A stretch of DNA of 64,000 bases from Labia minor. Lineage: Eukaryota; Arthropoda; Insecta; Dermaptera; Spongiphoridae. The notes below the pieces were generated by a model. That model ran no database searches. It worked only from the letters and a program-made list of their open reading frames with translations, and had not been told where the DNA came from. The stretch is taken from contig OY720345.1 in the NCBI GenBank assembly GCA_963082975.1, forward strand, positions 32,682,611 to 32,746,610, written 5' to 3'. Shown in pieces: positions 35,639-47,509 of the stretch. The position numbers and the translations under genes are program-made. How positions within the stretch are numbered: the stretch's first letter is position 1; the number at the start of each line of letters is the position of its first letter.

Positions 35639-38600
35639 TATAAAATAGAAGAAATCAATTACAATAATTTAAACATAAAATAATTTACAAAGTACAAAAC
35701 AAAATTTAAATCAGTATATAGGACAAGAGATTTGTAATTAATAAATAAATCCAATAAAAAAAAATATTTATTTTATAATTTTTTTTTTGTTCCTGTAGAC
35801 GCCCTCACACAGACGCACGGATGGATTTTTTTCAAATTTTATGGTAATTTTAATTAAAGTTTTTTGTTTATATATATATATCTATCAAGAGATATCTTTC
35901 CATGTTTATTTTTATTTTTAGTTGGTTTATAACCCACATTTTGATAACTTTCTTTTTTCCATCTACTTGTTTTTTATGGAGAGATCAAAATAAATGCTAA
36001 GATGATTAATTATTAAATTTTTATATTCTTTTCTCTTTCTTCTTGACACTGCTATTGTCTAATTTTTCTTTTCTATTACTAACCCTTGAAAATGGATATT
36101 AATATGAACTTATAATGATATTTTAAAACCTTTATCTGTATTAATTTGTGAATTTTTTTCTGTCATGCTTTGTTTGCACTAATGCAATGTTAAATATGTA
36201 TAACATTTTACTATTAAAATATACTGATGATATTTAATAATAATTTCTAATAACTATTATCTGATTTTCCCCTTTGTCATTTGATATGTGTATTTTATAT
36301 GAGTGAATTTCCCAAAATAAAGAGTTTTCATTATTATATGAGTTTTTTAAAATATGTTATAAAAGAATATTAGCATGTTAGCAATTAATTTAATATAAAA
36401 TAAATAAAAAAATTATTGTTTGATTTGACGAGATAATATCTAATTTAAAAAAAATGACTATTATGTATATATAAATTATCTATTTAAATAAATATCGGGG
36501 AATATTTTAGTTTCTTGGATATGGTTATAAATTATTTGGCGGAAATTCTTATCTTGAATTAAATTCATCCAAGAATAGTTGTCTCCCAGTCGTTTGATTC
36601 AGATCTCACTTACCGCACATGTCCTTGAATTGATGTGAGAAAAAAGTTATTATATAATCATATTCAAGATTCATTTATAGTTTTAGTAGAATGATCTCCT
36701 TTAGTATTTGATGTTGCAAATTGTTTGTTTATTTATTTATTTTTTTTATATTGGGATTATTTAAAACTAAAACTAAACTCATTTAAATCTATTTGAAATA
36801 GTTAATTTCCATGTTAACACACCAACTGTTTTTGGTTATAATTTCACCTTTAAATATATTTAGTGCCTCGAACTCATTTGGTTGACCCTGACGTACTTTT
36901 TAATTCTAGAACACTCGATTTATTAAAAAAATAAAAAGATTTATTATATTTATTTTCTTATGGCCAAGAATTTTATTTTATGATTGAATTATTTATTTAT
37001 TTATTTTTTCTATTAATTTAATGACAGTTACTTTGGTTGATTATAATTTACATATTTCTATTTGTTCTGGGTTCATTCAGCATTCCAAATGGAAAATTTC
37101 ATTTCTTTAAAAGGCAACACCTGAAATGGGTATCTTTTTATTTAATCTTAGGCACAACGCTTTGGTAAAAAAAATAATCAATTTGCTTACTTGATTAAAG
37201 GTTATATAATATAATAGGACATGACAAAGAGTCAGAAGCGCATCAACCAATGGAACTTGTGTTATTTGCACATTCAAAAATAAAATCTATGCAATTATTA
37301 TTTTTCCGTTTGTATTATTGTATGGGTGTGAGGCAGTGTCCATGACTTTGAGGGACGAGAATAGTTTTCAAGTATTTGAAAATAGAATGCTTCTGATATG
37401 ATGATTGACCTCTATGGTTCTTCAAACATAGTGAAAATCATTGCTGTCGTTATAGCGTTTATATGGGTAAAAGCAAAAATTTGTTTTCCGGAAAACCAAT
37501 TGGAAAACGACCGGTTAGTAGCTGCTACACTCTTCTGACAATATATAAAGTAAATTTAAGGGAATTAGGTGAAGATAAGAAAGTGAAGGAGATAGCTCAG
37601 GATCGAGATAGGTTGAGGAATATGAGTACTGTGACTAAGAACTTTCAAATTCAGAAACGCCATAGAAATATATATATATTATTTATATAGATATTTTATT
37701 TCATATACTTGTTTAGTAGATTTTCAAAAGTTTAATATAGGTATATATCAAATTTTGTTGATTATAGAAATAAATTTTAACGGGCTTTTACACTCTAATA
37801 TCAAATTTCAGTTTCAATCTATTTCTGTCCATTGATTAATTATCTTGAATGTCATCTGAAGGAAAGGAGTCAGTTTCATTTTTATTGGGATGTTGAACTT
37901 ATAAAACTAAATATTTTCATTTTTCCTCCTCCCCCAAACCACACCCACCCACACCCTTTCTTCCTATTCCACCAATATGTAAAACCTATTTATTTATTGT
38001 GGATTTCAGGCCGAATGGAAAATTGTTTATATTTTAATGCGTGGAAAGTATTTATTTCGCAAGCTTTTAAAAATAAATTCAGAGAGTATTTTATTAAAAG
38101 TAATGCTGAGTTGTGTTGAGTTGCGGCGTTTAAAAAACTAACTATTTCCAAACAATTCTTAAAATTTAATTTTAAAATTTATAAATATTGTATTAATTAA
38201 CAAAAATATAATTATTATTATTATTGTTAAAAATTTATAATTCAGCATCTACAAAACTTGATTGGATAATATAGTATCAAATTTCAATCTTTATTTTTAA
38301 ATTCGAATAATTTTTTTTTTAAATTGTTTATTTTAATTGGTCTATATTTCTATTATATATAACAAGCTCAAGTGTATCTGTCATTTGTTTACAAAATCTC
38401 TTTAAAATATTATTCTATTTTACAAATTTTAATGTAAATTGAAAAAAAAATCGAAGATCAAAATATTCACATCTAAATATATTATCTATCTATCTTTCTA
38501 TATTCAATATATATGGGGCGTTTCCTGATTTATAAATGTTTTCCTCAGCAGCCACATTCCTCCAACTGCCCCTATCCTGAGCTACCTCAATCTAATTCCT

Positions 38601-39591
38601 TTACGCTCTTAATTCCATCACATCCTTCTTTATATTATCTGCTCATCACGTCTATGGCCGCTTTCCAATTAGTATCCCCATTTTTTTTCATTAAACAAAT
38701 ATTATTAATTATATTAGAAATTTTTACCGACCGACGATAGTAAGGGAGGTATTGATTTCACACCAAATTTCACATATGTGGAGATTTTTACATATCTCCA
38801 CGAATCATGCATTTTCTTAACAGAAAAAAGTATTTACCGACCGACGATAGTAAGGGAGCTATTGTTTTATCATGATGTCGGTCCGTCCGTCCGTATAGAT
38901 GTGTACAGCCTGAACGGCTGAACGGATTTTGATGAAATTTGGTATATTTACTTAATGCATCAGTGGGATGAATTGGTCAACTTTTGGTGCAAATCCGGAA
39001 ACCGGAAGTGGTAGTATTAGCGATCGACGATAGGAAGGGAAGGGTCATTTTCACACCAAATTTTACATGAGGAGATTTTTTTTATATGATATATCATCAC
39101 GAATAATGCACTTTGTATTGGTTTTATCCTCGAGAAAAATCATCTTTATTAGTTTTTTCTTAATTTAAAATTATATGACATCATCCAGCGATTCATGACG
39201 TCACAACCTGGTCTTACATATATATTATAAATAAAATAAAATTAAAAATATTTATGTTATATCCATATCTGTTTTTTCTGTATCTGGAAATTAATTTAAA
39301 CATTACAATTTTATTGTTATCTATTAATTAATTGTTTAAATAAATTACTTGAATGGTTTTGTAGACATTGACTGTTGGATTTTTTTACTCTAAACCCCAC
39401 CTTAATAAGATTATATTTAGATATATATAGCAACGGTGGGGCCAAACCGTGATTCTTTTCGAGTTTATTGTGGCTCAATTAAAAAATTATAAGACATGAA
39501 ACAAAAAAAGGTAACATTTTCAATTTGGCTCTAAAAAAAAAAGTAAAATCTTTTACGATTTTTTTTCTTTCAATTTTTACTATCTCGTCAG

Positions 39592-39639
<48 letters not shown>

Positions 39640-42246
39640 AATCGAGATTACGCAAAAACGGTTTGAGCTAGAATGATGAAATTTGGTACATGGGCATTAT
39701 TCAAAATTCTTAGTTTTCTATCAACTTTTGAGAAATGTAGCTCAACCGGAATCGGGTCATTACCTACGTTTTGATTTTTTTCTTCTAAACTGACCGTAAA
39801 AATAAAGATATATGTTTGATAGTTTTTCACATGATTAATAATTGTATAAAACTGGTATATATAGAATTTCAGCTTGATTGAATCGCTGAAAGTACCAGAA
39901 TTAATTTTTTAACACTGCAAATCTCACGCGCCAACACGTGACGTGATGCCATCAACAAAGAGCCAAACATGCGCTGGTTTAATAAATATTATTTATTAAT
40001 TTTAATTTATAATTTAATTAATTTAAATTAATATATATTATTTAATCCAATTCAAATTTGCGAGATAGTCGAGTGGAGACACTCCAGATTTTTTCAATAT
40101 GGCTCTAAAAAAAGGGTAAAATTTTTTTTCGATTTGGCTCTTAAACATTTTCGATTTTTCAATATGTCTCTAAGTATCACCAAGTGTAGCCACCCCTGAT
40201 ATATAGTATATATATAATTTGTATCCTACTTGAATAATAAGGACTGTTTGAGGAATATGCTTATGGCTACGGCCAAGTTTCTAGTAGTTTCAGTAGTGAC
40301 ATCGTTATAGATAAATAGTTATTCAATCCATTGGGAGTTATAGATCCTTCCGTTCCATTGATTCGATTGGGGTGTGAGTTTGATCAGGTGTTGGTGATTA
40401 GGAGAAGGTTGAGAGGGGAGGGAAAGACGTGTGCATCTCTCCTCTCTTTTGGCAGACCGCCTCGAATTGCTACCCACAGAAAGATGCTTTTTAGTTGGAT
40501 GATGCGAGGTGTTGGAGAAATATGGCGTATCCCAGTTCTCTTGACATTGGAATTCGTGTAAGGGTTTAAACATTTTTTTCACCATTGGTGGTACAAGATT
40601 TGAGACTGATCCCCCTTCCACGCACGTTGTGAGTTCTCTTATTCATTCATATATATAATCAGTGGTTGTGTGAGTCATTCATTCATCCTTGTTATGACGT
40701 ATGCATATTTCAATTCCTATTTTAAACTTAGCCGATTAGAAACAGGTATTTTCGATGGCTTGCACATTTCATACTGAATCAATATTTTATTAAATAAAGT
40801 CGTTTAAAAATTTCAAGAAAAATTTATTGATCCTTACCAATTATATATATATGAACAGAATAATATAATCTTGGATGCATAGTTGATTAGTCATTTTCTA
40901 ATATCTATTATTATTAATATAATCCAAAAAAAATAAATAAATCATAAATCCTTGACTATTATCATTAACTAATTTATATTTCATTTCTTTTTAAGGTAAA
41001 CATTTTATTGTATCTTGAAATTTTAAATCAATTAATTCTTTTGCTTTACATCCTTCAAGATTGATCATTCCAAAGAAATCTTAAAAAAAAAACAACAATT
41101 AACATTTGAACTAAATTTTTCACTCTATTCATTTTATTATAAAATAAACTAAAACTATAATGTGTTTAGTTTTTAAAACTAAGTTTTTAAATCCAAGGAT
41201 TCTAAAGGATAGTTGCCTTATTGTTATTGCTTTCAATTTTGAGTGTAGTTAATTTTTTTTTAATAATAAATTATTAATTTTCATTACTTTTACGGGTGTT
41301 GATAGTAAGGGGAGTCGAAAGGAATCAGATGTTGTCAATGTCATTTTTTATTGTCAAATAAGAGATAACATTTCAATTCAAGATTACAATTTTTTTTCCT
41401 TATATAGCAAGTAAAACTACATATTCTGTTTTGCAAAAAAAATGTATAGTATTGTATTGTGTTTTGTGTCTTTTGTGTGTGGTTTTTTAATAATTGTGCA
41501 TTGTATTTAATCTTTATAAAATAATTTAATGATATTATTAAGGCATCTATTAGTTCTAATAATAATTGTTTTGAATTGTTTTTTTTTACAGAAGGGTTTC
41601 CCATTCGACGATGATGACGATGACATTGGCTTTGGTGGCTTAGCTGAAAGACTTCTTGGGCGTAAACGAACAGCACCCCCACACGCGCCTGTCCCTGCAC
41701 CTGCCCCTCCGTCAAGAAACAACAGCAACTCTCCACAGCCATCCCCGTTTATGAATCAAGATCCAAGTTGCCGAAGACAACCACAAAGCAATTTACCTCA
41801 ACATGGTCTTCGCAATACAGTAGATATTGGGGCGGCAGCTGCTGCAGCAGGAATGTCTGGTGTTTCCGATTTTGGTGAACGTGGTCAAAGATCATGGTCA
41901 GCCCCACCACCCGATCATCGGCATTCAACACCTGAAAATATGCAAACAAATCGCCAAGGTCATCCACAACGTTTTGTCTCCAAGCTTAATATTCCTATGA
42001 ATACTTCTCAAATACCAACTGAATATTCCACTGAAAAACCAAAATCACAAGAGCTTCCTTCACATCAACAACATCAACAATCTCAACAGAGTTCCAATTC
42101 AGGGAATGTACGCCATATTCCAATATTTGTCGAAGGCCGAGATGAACCTGTTTATTCCAAAGATAAACAAAATAATATGTCAAGTGCGAAACCTCCTCGA
42201 CCTCAACAGACAAAGCAACATCATCCTCCACCTCCACCACCACCAC

Positions 42247-42277
<31 letters not shown>

Positions 42278-42920
42278 TCCACCTCCACCTCAGCCTAGTC
42301 AACAACAAATTCCAAAACAAGAAACTTCACCTCCACCTTCGCCTGTAAATCCAATTCAACAAAAACTTGAGTACATCATGGATGAATTGAATCGGTTAGC
42401 GAGAGAGATCAAAGCACTTCCTTGGCCATCCAATCGTTCCGATAAAGCATATATTTATATTGATGAAATGTTAACGCGATGTCTGATCCAGTTGGACAGT
42501 TTAGAATCAGGTGGTGATGATAATTTACGTTTGGCACGGCGTGAATTAGTGCGACGTACTCAATGTTGCATTACAGAATTGGAAGCGAGATTGGAGCCAC
42601 CACCACCTGATATGACTCCAGTACTTGTTGGTCCTATTGCACAGCCACAAGTGCAATTGAAACGTCCTAAAAAGACTGAAGAACCAATGGAGATAAATCA
42701 GGCAGTGATGTTGGGGCCTGTAGCAGAGCCTCAGCCACAAGTGCAACGACGCCAAAATGCAAAATGTACTACGGATAACGATCAAAAACAATTACCTGAG
42801 TATATGGAGAGCCAACCATCTGAACAGATCAACACAGATGGTGGGAAGCAATTAGAGCCTGCAGTACTTGTAGGACCCGTACAACCCCCACAAAAGGTGC
42901 CCACCAAAATGAAAAGTTAG
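32448..42920 (+). CDS. stv: Starvin/BAG3-like BAG-domain co-chaperone
   Basis: Coding exons 32448-32600 and 41592-42920 join in phase 0 (AAG/GTATGA donor, TTTTACAG acceptor) to give about 493 residues; an optional exon is listed at 35799-35843. The first exon is MPFPFDEKQGSRG..., with a leucine-containing LLNDLLNQFDD stretch. The second starts GFPFDDDDDDIGFGG and has RSWSAP (151-156, a mode-1 14-3-3 motif), HIPIFVE (about 224-230, like the IPV motifs by which BAG3 binds small heat-shock proteins), a Pro/Gln tract, and then the BAG domain at about residues 303-386 (IQQKLEYIMDELNRLAREI to ITELEARLE). The BAG domain binds the Hsp70 ATPase domain and releases nucleotide. The tail has three VLVGP-type repeats. 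No WW domain is seen. Starvin acts in chaperone-assisted autophagy in muscle and stress recovery. Confidence 0.9.
34322..34921 (+). repeat. Interspersed repeat family A, copy 1
   Basis: The repeat contains TACCGACCGACGATAGTAAG, a CCGTCCGTCTGTCCGT run and CCGATTTTGATGAAATTTGG, a word common in Helitron-like insect repeats. A second, diverged copy of the first segment (GCGATCGACGATAGGAAGGG, then CACACCAAATTTCACATG) follows inside the same unit, so the element has an internal direct duplication. Copies recur at 38722 and, inverted, at 44322. It is non-coding; its class is uncertain. Confidence 0.75.
35079..35152 (+). mobile_element. LINE 3'-end fragment with GATA tail
   Basis: GTGTGGTTGCTGCGGCCAAG and AACTTTCGAGTTCC match the 3' end of the LINE at 2246 in inverse orientation. 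It ends in CACAGAGATAGAGATAGATAGATA. Only the last 70 or so bases of the element are present, the usual result of 5' truncation. Confidence 0.8.
35799..35843 (+). CDS. Candidate 45-bp in-frame cassette exon of starvin
   Basis: A long pyrimidine tract (TTTTTTTTTTGTTCCTGTAG) leads into a GC-rich segment of exactly 15 codons (TPSHRRTDGFFSNFM) that ends at a GTAATT donor. It is phase 0 at both sides, like the flanking starvin exons, so inclusion would add 15 residues between HHSK and KGFPF without shifting the frame. It is the only GC-rich patch nearby. Evidence is splice sites, phase and composition only. Confidence 0.45.
37270..37690 (+). mobile_element. Decayed LINE fragment, same family as 2246
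   Basis: Plus-strand pieces correspond to LYGCEAVSMTL and FQVFENRM of the post-RT region. They are followed by a degraded 3' end (ACTGTGACTAAGAACTTTC). Frame breaks throughout. Confidence 0.65.
38490..38683 (-). mobile_element. LINE 3'-end fragment, degraded
   Basis: On the minus strand it is related to the end of the 2246 family (CAGCAGCCACATTCCTCCAAC on the plus strand compares with GCAGCAACCACACTTCTCC), beginning after a CTATCTATCT tail. Confidence 0.6.
38722..39299 (+). repeat. Interspersed repeat family A, copy 2
   Basis: Nearly collinear with 34322-34921, including the same internal duplication and the shared ending around CTGGAAATTAATTTA. It differs by a duplicated TTACCGACCGACGATAGTAAG segment and small indels. 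Confidence 0.8.
39431..40198. mobile_element. hAT-type non-autonomous element, 768 bp
   Basis: It is flanked by ATATATAG at 39423-39430 and 40199-40206, a perfect 8-bp duplication, although AT-rich. The right end GTAGCCACCCCTG inverts to CAGGGGTGGCTAC; the left end CAACGGTGGGGCC is a weaker counterpart. Internal TTGGCTCT and GGCTCTAAAAAA words recur. No transposase is visible. The TG microsatellite at about 39619-39639 is inside it. Confidence 0.65.
40235..40320 (+). mobile_element. LINE 3'-end fragment, degraded
   Basis: It resembles the GGCCAAGAACTTTCGAGTT end of the 2246 family (GGCCAAGTTTCTAGTAGTTTC) and is followed by ATAGATAAATAG. Confidence 0.5.
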
Positions 42921-43330
42921 CCAAAGACAGAGAACAAAGATACAGAATCCATTTTGAGTTTTTAATGATTATATCTATTTATTGATTATTTTTTTTTTTT
43001 GCAGTTTTTAAAATGCTGCCCGACTGATGTGTATCTGTGAATAATAATGATTATTTCATTCTTTTTTTTTGTATTATATAATTTATGATAAGAAATTGTT
43101 GGAATGATTGTTGTTGAATGGATATTGTTAACGCTAAATCCGTCTAGCCATATATAAATATTATATTTATTTTGCAATAACTTATTTTTTTGGGAAAAAA
43201 CACAGAGTGAAAGATATATATAATGTAAATTTATTATATTTTAATGTATTTTAAATATTATCTATTATAAAAATGAAAAGAATATATAATAAATATATAT
43301 ATAATATATATATAATATACCAATATTGTG
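42921..43330 (+). other. stv: Starvin 3' UTR (predicted)
   Basis: The sequence after the stop contains ATTTATTGATTATTT-type AU-rich words and an AATAAA at 43288-43293, the best nearby polyadenylation signal. The GC-richer transcribed-looking block to about 43550 suggests a longer alternative UTR. Confidence 0.5.
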
Positions 43331-45850
43331 TTTTGTGTTTTAATTTTGTTTGCCAAAGATCATCTTTAGATGTGTGTGTTGTGATTTGCCAAGAGTGGAG
43401 TTTATTTTTGGTCGCATCGGGGATACATCAACTTAAAATAGATGAAGGGAAAAACCCTATGAACAACTCATATCTTTCTCTTCTATCCTCTCCTCTTTTT
43501 TTCTACTCTCATGGCAAACAGTTCGCGTTATTTCTCTAATCACATACTTAATACATTAATTTTTGAAAATATATAAAGAGGCTGTTTATTTTAAATACTC
43601 TTCAAAATTAATTATTAGAAAATTATTTATTATTCTTTTCTTTATATATACATTTCATTTGTAAATATTTAAAACATTAAGACTTAGTACTTTACAGTAA
43701 ACTTTCGTTAAAATTTAATCTTGACACTCTATTATACACATTTTATTATGATTATGTTTTATTATAAATTATATTATCATATAATCAAGAATTAACTAAT
43801 ATGCCTAAAATTTAATAAGTTAGTATTTTTTTAAATTTATTTGAATGCAAACTGACTCTTGGTAAATCTATTAATTATTTATACTCCTATATATATACAT
43901 TTTCCCTTTTTCAGTAGGTTGATATTTAATAAATAATTAAAATATAATATATAAATAAAAAAAAATTAAGTGAGCTCTACATATTATATTTCTTTAATCA
44001 AAATAAAAATATCCATTTGAATCAGTACAATATTAAGATTTTCGTTCCTGTTGATTAATTACTTTAATTAAGAAAAAATAGAACTTAAAACATTAAAAGA
44101 TTATATTTTAAGATTGGGCTCTCACACAACTCTCGTTAAATCATTTTATTTGTAATTTCAATCTGAAACTTTTATAACAATTTTCAATTTATACGATTTG
44201 AAATAAATTAATTTCCAAACAACATTATATATAGTTAAAGTATCAAAAAATATCACTCAATAGTTAATTACTACTATATTTTAAGTGAAATATTTTGGGA
44301 CAATGAATATAAAATTAATACTTTGTAAACCACCACTTCCGGTTTCCGGATATACAACAAAAGTTTATGAATTCATCATAGGTGGTGCATTAAATAAATA
44401 TACCAAATTTTATCAAAATCCGTTGAGCCGTTCAAGCTATCCCCATTTATACCGCACACAGACGTACAGCCATTATGCTAAAAATACTTTTTTCTGTTAA
44501 GAAAATGCATGATTCGTGGAGATATGTAAAATTCTCCACATGCGAAATTTGGTGTTAAAACAATACCTCCCTTATTATCGTCGGTCGGTAAAAAGGTTAA
44601 AGAAAAATTTAAAAAACACGGTGTGTGTGTGTGTGTGTTTTATGTTTCAAAATAAATTTTATTTTATTTATTCAACTTTATTATATATATCATTTTAACA
44701 GGTTTGTCAACATCAGAAGTTTGTACTAAACTTCAGCTCAAAAATCCTCTTTTAAAAAAAAAACTCAAGAGATTAGTGAAAATAAGATAAAGAAGAAAAA
44801 TTATTAATTTACTTAATATTAATATATAATATTATTAGTTTTTTTTTATCTTTTCATAGAAATAGAAATCTTTAGAATTTAAGGGTGGTTTTTGAGGACT
44901 CAACAAAAGACATGGACAAAAGAACTAACCCTCTACCAAATGCCGATAGGACCTCCACACTTTATCAAGCATGAGTTGAAGTTTAGGAAAAGAAAGAACA
45001 AGGCCCTGATACGGGACCCGAAACGTCGACACATAGGTAGAAAAAGAATTTTCATTTCTCAACCTTGCATTTTCCTACTGACTGCCTGAGGACTCTTGAT
45101 TCATTTTATATTTTCTAATTAGCCAATATCATTAGAAAACTTAATACGTAATAATTTTTCTTTAAAAAATAAATCATTACTAATATTGTAGATTATTAAT
45201 GATTGTGAGTATTTCTTCTACTAACCAATCATAATACTTTAGGACGGCACGCACAAAGACAAGATTATTTTTTTAATAATTATAACTTTTTTGATTGTGA
45301 TGATATCTTAATAATTTCTGAAATTTTTGAATATCATCTGAGATAGAAAGAAAGTTATTAGAATAATAAAACAAGGATTTCTTTTAAAAATGTCGAAATA
45401 TGAATTTTCCTAAAATTCAGTTAAATATTGGAAATAATATAGTGAGTCCACACCACTATAATCTAAAATCAATTAAAGAATTTCCATACAATAAAAATAA
45501 AAAAGATAAATAATTTTTAAGAAAAATATATTTTTACTTCAAATAAATTCCAAATTTTTTAATAATCATTTTATTTTTTCGGTATAAAGTTTAATATGGA
45601 AAATTATACAAGTTATACAAAAATATTCGATTATATATTAACACTAAAAGGGGTACAGGTAGTGGAGGAAAAGTCATATAATTATTAATTTAGAATCCAT
45701 CATTAAGGCAAATAATTAGTAGAGAAATTAAACAAAATTAATTAATATTAATATTTAATGAACACAGGAAAAAAATGGTAAATATGGTAAGAAGTTACTA
45801 TAGTTTAGAAATTATATATATATAAAAAGATAAAATATTTAATTATTGAT
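43331..45850. other. Intergenic region, no gene seen
   Basis: AT-rich, with an inverted copy of repeat family A (44322-44593), a TG microsatellite at about 44621-44639, and an unclassified GC-richer block at about 44880-45100. Confidence 0.5.
44322..44593 (-). repeat. Interspersed repeat family A, copy 3, inverted and truncated
   Basis: On the minus strand it carries the TACCGACCGACGATAATAAG start, the AATCATGCATTTTCTTAAC block, GAACGGCTCAACGGATTTTG and ACCGGAAGTGGTGG, but lacks the second half of the unit. Confidence 0.75.
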
Positions 45851-45852
45851 AT

Positions 45853-45885
45853 ACGAGGTGTGTTTAAAAAGTTCGGTGAATGGTA
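45853..45885 (+). mobile_element. Solo mariner-type terminus
   Basis: TATACGAGGTGTGTTTAAAA followed by AGTTCGGTGAATGG is a typical mariner inverted-repeat start, facing right. I see no matching second end or transposase with it. It lies directly outside the left inverted arm. Confidence 0.6.
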
Positions 45886-45888
45886 TTA

Positions 45889-46919
45889 ATTACTTTTAGT
45901 AACTAACTCCTTTTTATACACTTTTACTTAACTCACTCTGTCCGGTTGTACGCGGCATTTTATAATCGATATTTCAACTACTTCCCGTCATTCAATCATC
46001 TTGAAATTTTGCATACGCGCTTGCTCCTGCTAATAATACACGAATCAATTGAAAAAATCCACTGAATTATTTATTTATTAGTGGTAATTAATTAACTAAA
46101 CTTTCATATGCGAAATATGGAATAGTTCACTATTTCAGTCATAGATGGCGATAGCAGTTCTAGAGATGTTCAAGCCCTGTTTTAAACTAAAAGTTTTTGC
46201 AACACACATTATATTTACAAATGTCAAAACATCTCTAATTAACCACGTAATATTTCTTCTTCTGGCCGATTATAAGTTCCAGGAATCGGTTGTCTTCTTA
46301 TATATATATATAAAAAATAAACATACACATACATATTATATATATATATATATTATCACAAATAAAAAGTTAGTAGTTAGTCTTGATTCTAACTTTACAG
46401 TGTCGTGATAGTGTGATTCTAACTTTCCAATGTCTTGATAGTGTTTATTGTTGAGTATGTATTGAGCTCAAAAAACCTAAAAAATGAAAACCGAGCAGTT
46501 CTAGAGGCGCTGAACACGACTAAAAAGTATAAAATAAATTTAAGTTAAAAGAAATCTTTTTAAAAAATACACTTTACTTAAAATTGCACTAAAAAGTAAA
46601 AAATAAAATCACTGTAAAGTGTGTGCGCTCAAATTATAATAACACCGTAAAACATTTGCTTCCATAGCTCCGATTAATTTTTTTTTCAACGGATCCTTAA
46701 GCATAAATATTGATTTCAGGATAGATTTTCATTTTTAACGTATTTAAAAAAAATTTATAGCATTAAAATTAATGATGAATTCTTATTAATCAGTTGTATC
46801 GCCAATGAGGGGGGTTTCTTCCCCTCAAATGGCAAAGAGGAAGTAACCTTTTTTATATACGAGGTGTGTTCGAAAAGTAAGGTGACTTTGTATTTTTAAG
46901 AAAAAATATTTATTTATTT
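45889..46919 (+). repeat. Left arm of a large inverted repeat
   Basis: Its sequence reappears, reverse-complemented, at 57838-59066. Shared landmarks are TTTTAGTAACTAACTCC, the MAIAVLEMFKPC frame (46145), AGCGCCTCTAGAACTGC (inverse), GTGTGTGCGCTCAAATTA, CCCCTCAAATGGCAAAGAGG and the mariner terminus at 46855. The short shared open frame of about 75-87 codons has no recognisable domain and probably is not a gene. Confidence 0.85.
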
Positions 46920-47125
46920 ATCAATGTTGTCCCCTTCAAAGTAATCCCTCTCAGATACAATACACTTATGTCAACGGTTTTTCTGCTGCTTGTTTGTGAA
47001 TTGCCGGCCTGAACGTTGTGACGGCTATTCTGAGAACGATTCCACATCAAGACATCTCCAACAGTTTTCAAGCGTTATACGAACGTTGTCAGAAGTGTGT
47101 TGTGGTGTAATGTAATTTGTAAATA
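46855..47125 (-). mobile_element. Truncated mariner: 3' terminus and transposase C-terminal remnant
   Basis: TATACGAGGTGTGTTCGAAA at the left end is a mariner inverted repeat. On the minus strand the end of the transposase is recognisable as ERDYFEGDNIDK then stop, matching the conserved GDYFEGD-type C-terminus of mariner transposases. The rest of the gene is degraded or gone beyond about 47125. The terminal part only is duplicated in the right arm (57838-57897). Confidence 0.7.
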
Positions 47126-47187
47126 CCTTTATTAACCTTCAAAATACTCTCCACTAACCACAACATAAATATTGATAAAGTACCGGG

Positions 47188-47293
47188 ACCCCGAGCCTCG
47201 GCTCGGTACTTAAGTTAAAAAAAATGATTCATTATTATTGGGTTTGGCTGGTAATATTAATACCTGGGATACCGAGCTGTCGCTCGAAAAAAT
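47188..47293 (+). repeat. CCGAG-hairpin repeat, copy 1 (intact TTAA site)
   Basis: It opens with ACCGGGACCCCGAGCCTCGG, which folds on itself (CCGAGCCTCGGCTCGG), then a conserved stretch with GGCTGGTAATATTAATACC, then ACCGAGCTGTCGCTCG. It contains the uninterrupted TTAA that is occupied by piggyBac in copy 2. Confidence 0.8.
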
Positions 47294-47509
47294 GTTTAGA
47301 CATTATTATAAACATTTTCATTCTGTAAATTAAATAATTTTATTTCATTTAAATAAATATCTATTTTTAAATAATTTTTCTCTCTACATTATTTATCTAA
47401 TTCTGACAATATATTAAGATCACACCGGGACCCCGAGCCTCGGCTAGGTAATTAAGTTAAAAAAAAATAATTCATTATTATATTGGGTTTGGCTGGTAAT
47501 ATTAACCCT

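Larger units (their letters stand above)
32601..41591 (+). other. Starvin intron, about 9 kb, with transposon debris
   Basis: The intron begins GTATGA and ends TTTTTACAG. It contains two copies of an interspersed repeat (34322, 38722), several LINE 3' fragments, a hAT-type element (39431-40198) and a candidate 45-bp exon. A GC-richer block at about 40320-40620 is open on both strands for about 76 and 100 codons; I found no splice context or domain that makes it convincing. Confidence 0.75.

Noticed and set aside
40319..40621. Open frames on both strands in the starvin intron, possible alternative exon
   Set aside because: GC-richer block, but no domain, no convincing splice sites, and open on both strands; not called as a gene.
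41995..42348. Overlapping frames in the starvin Pro/Gln-rich exon
   Set aside because: Repetitive CAA/CCA codons open all frames; only the BAG-domain frame is real.
46145..46408. 87-codon frame repeated inverted at 58579-58809
   Set aside because: It lies in the inverted arms and includes TA microsatellite-encoded Tyr/Ile; duplicated only because the arms are duplicated.
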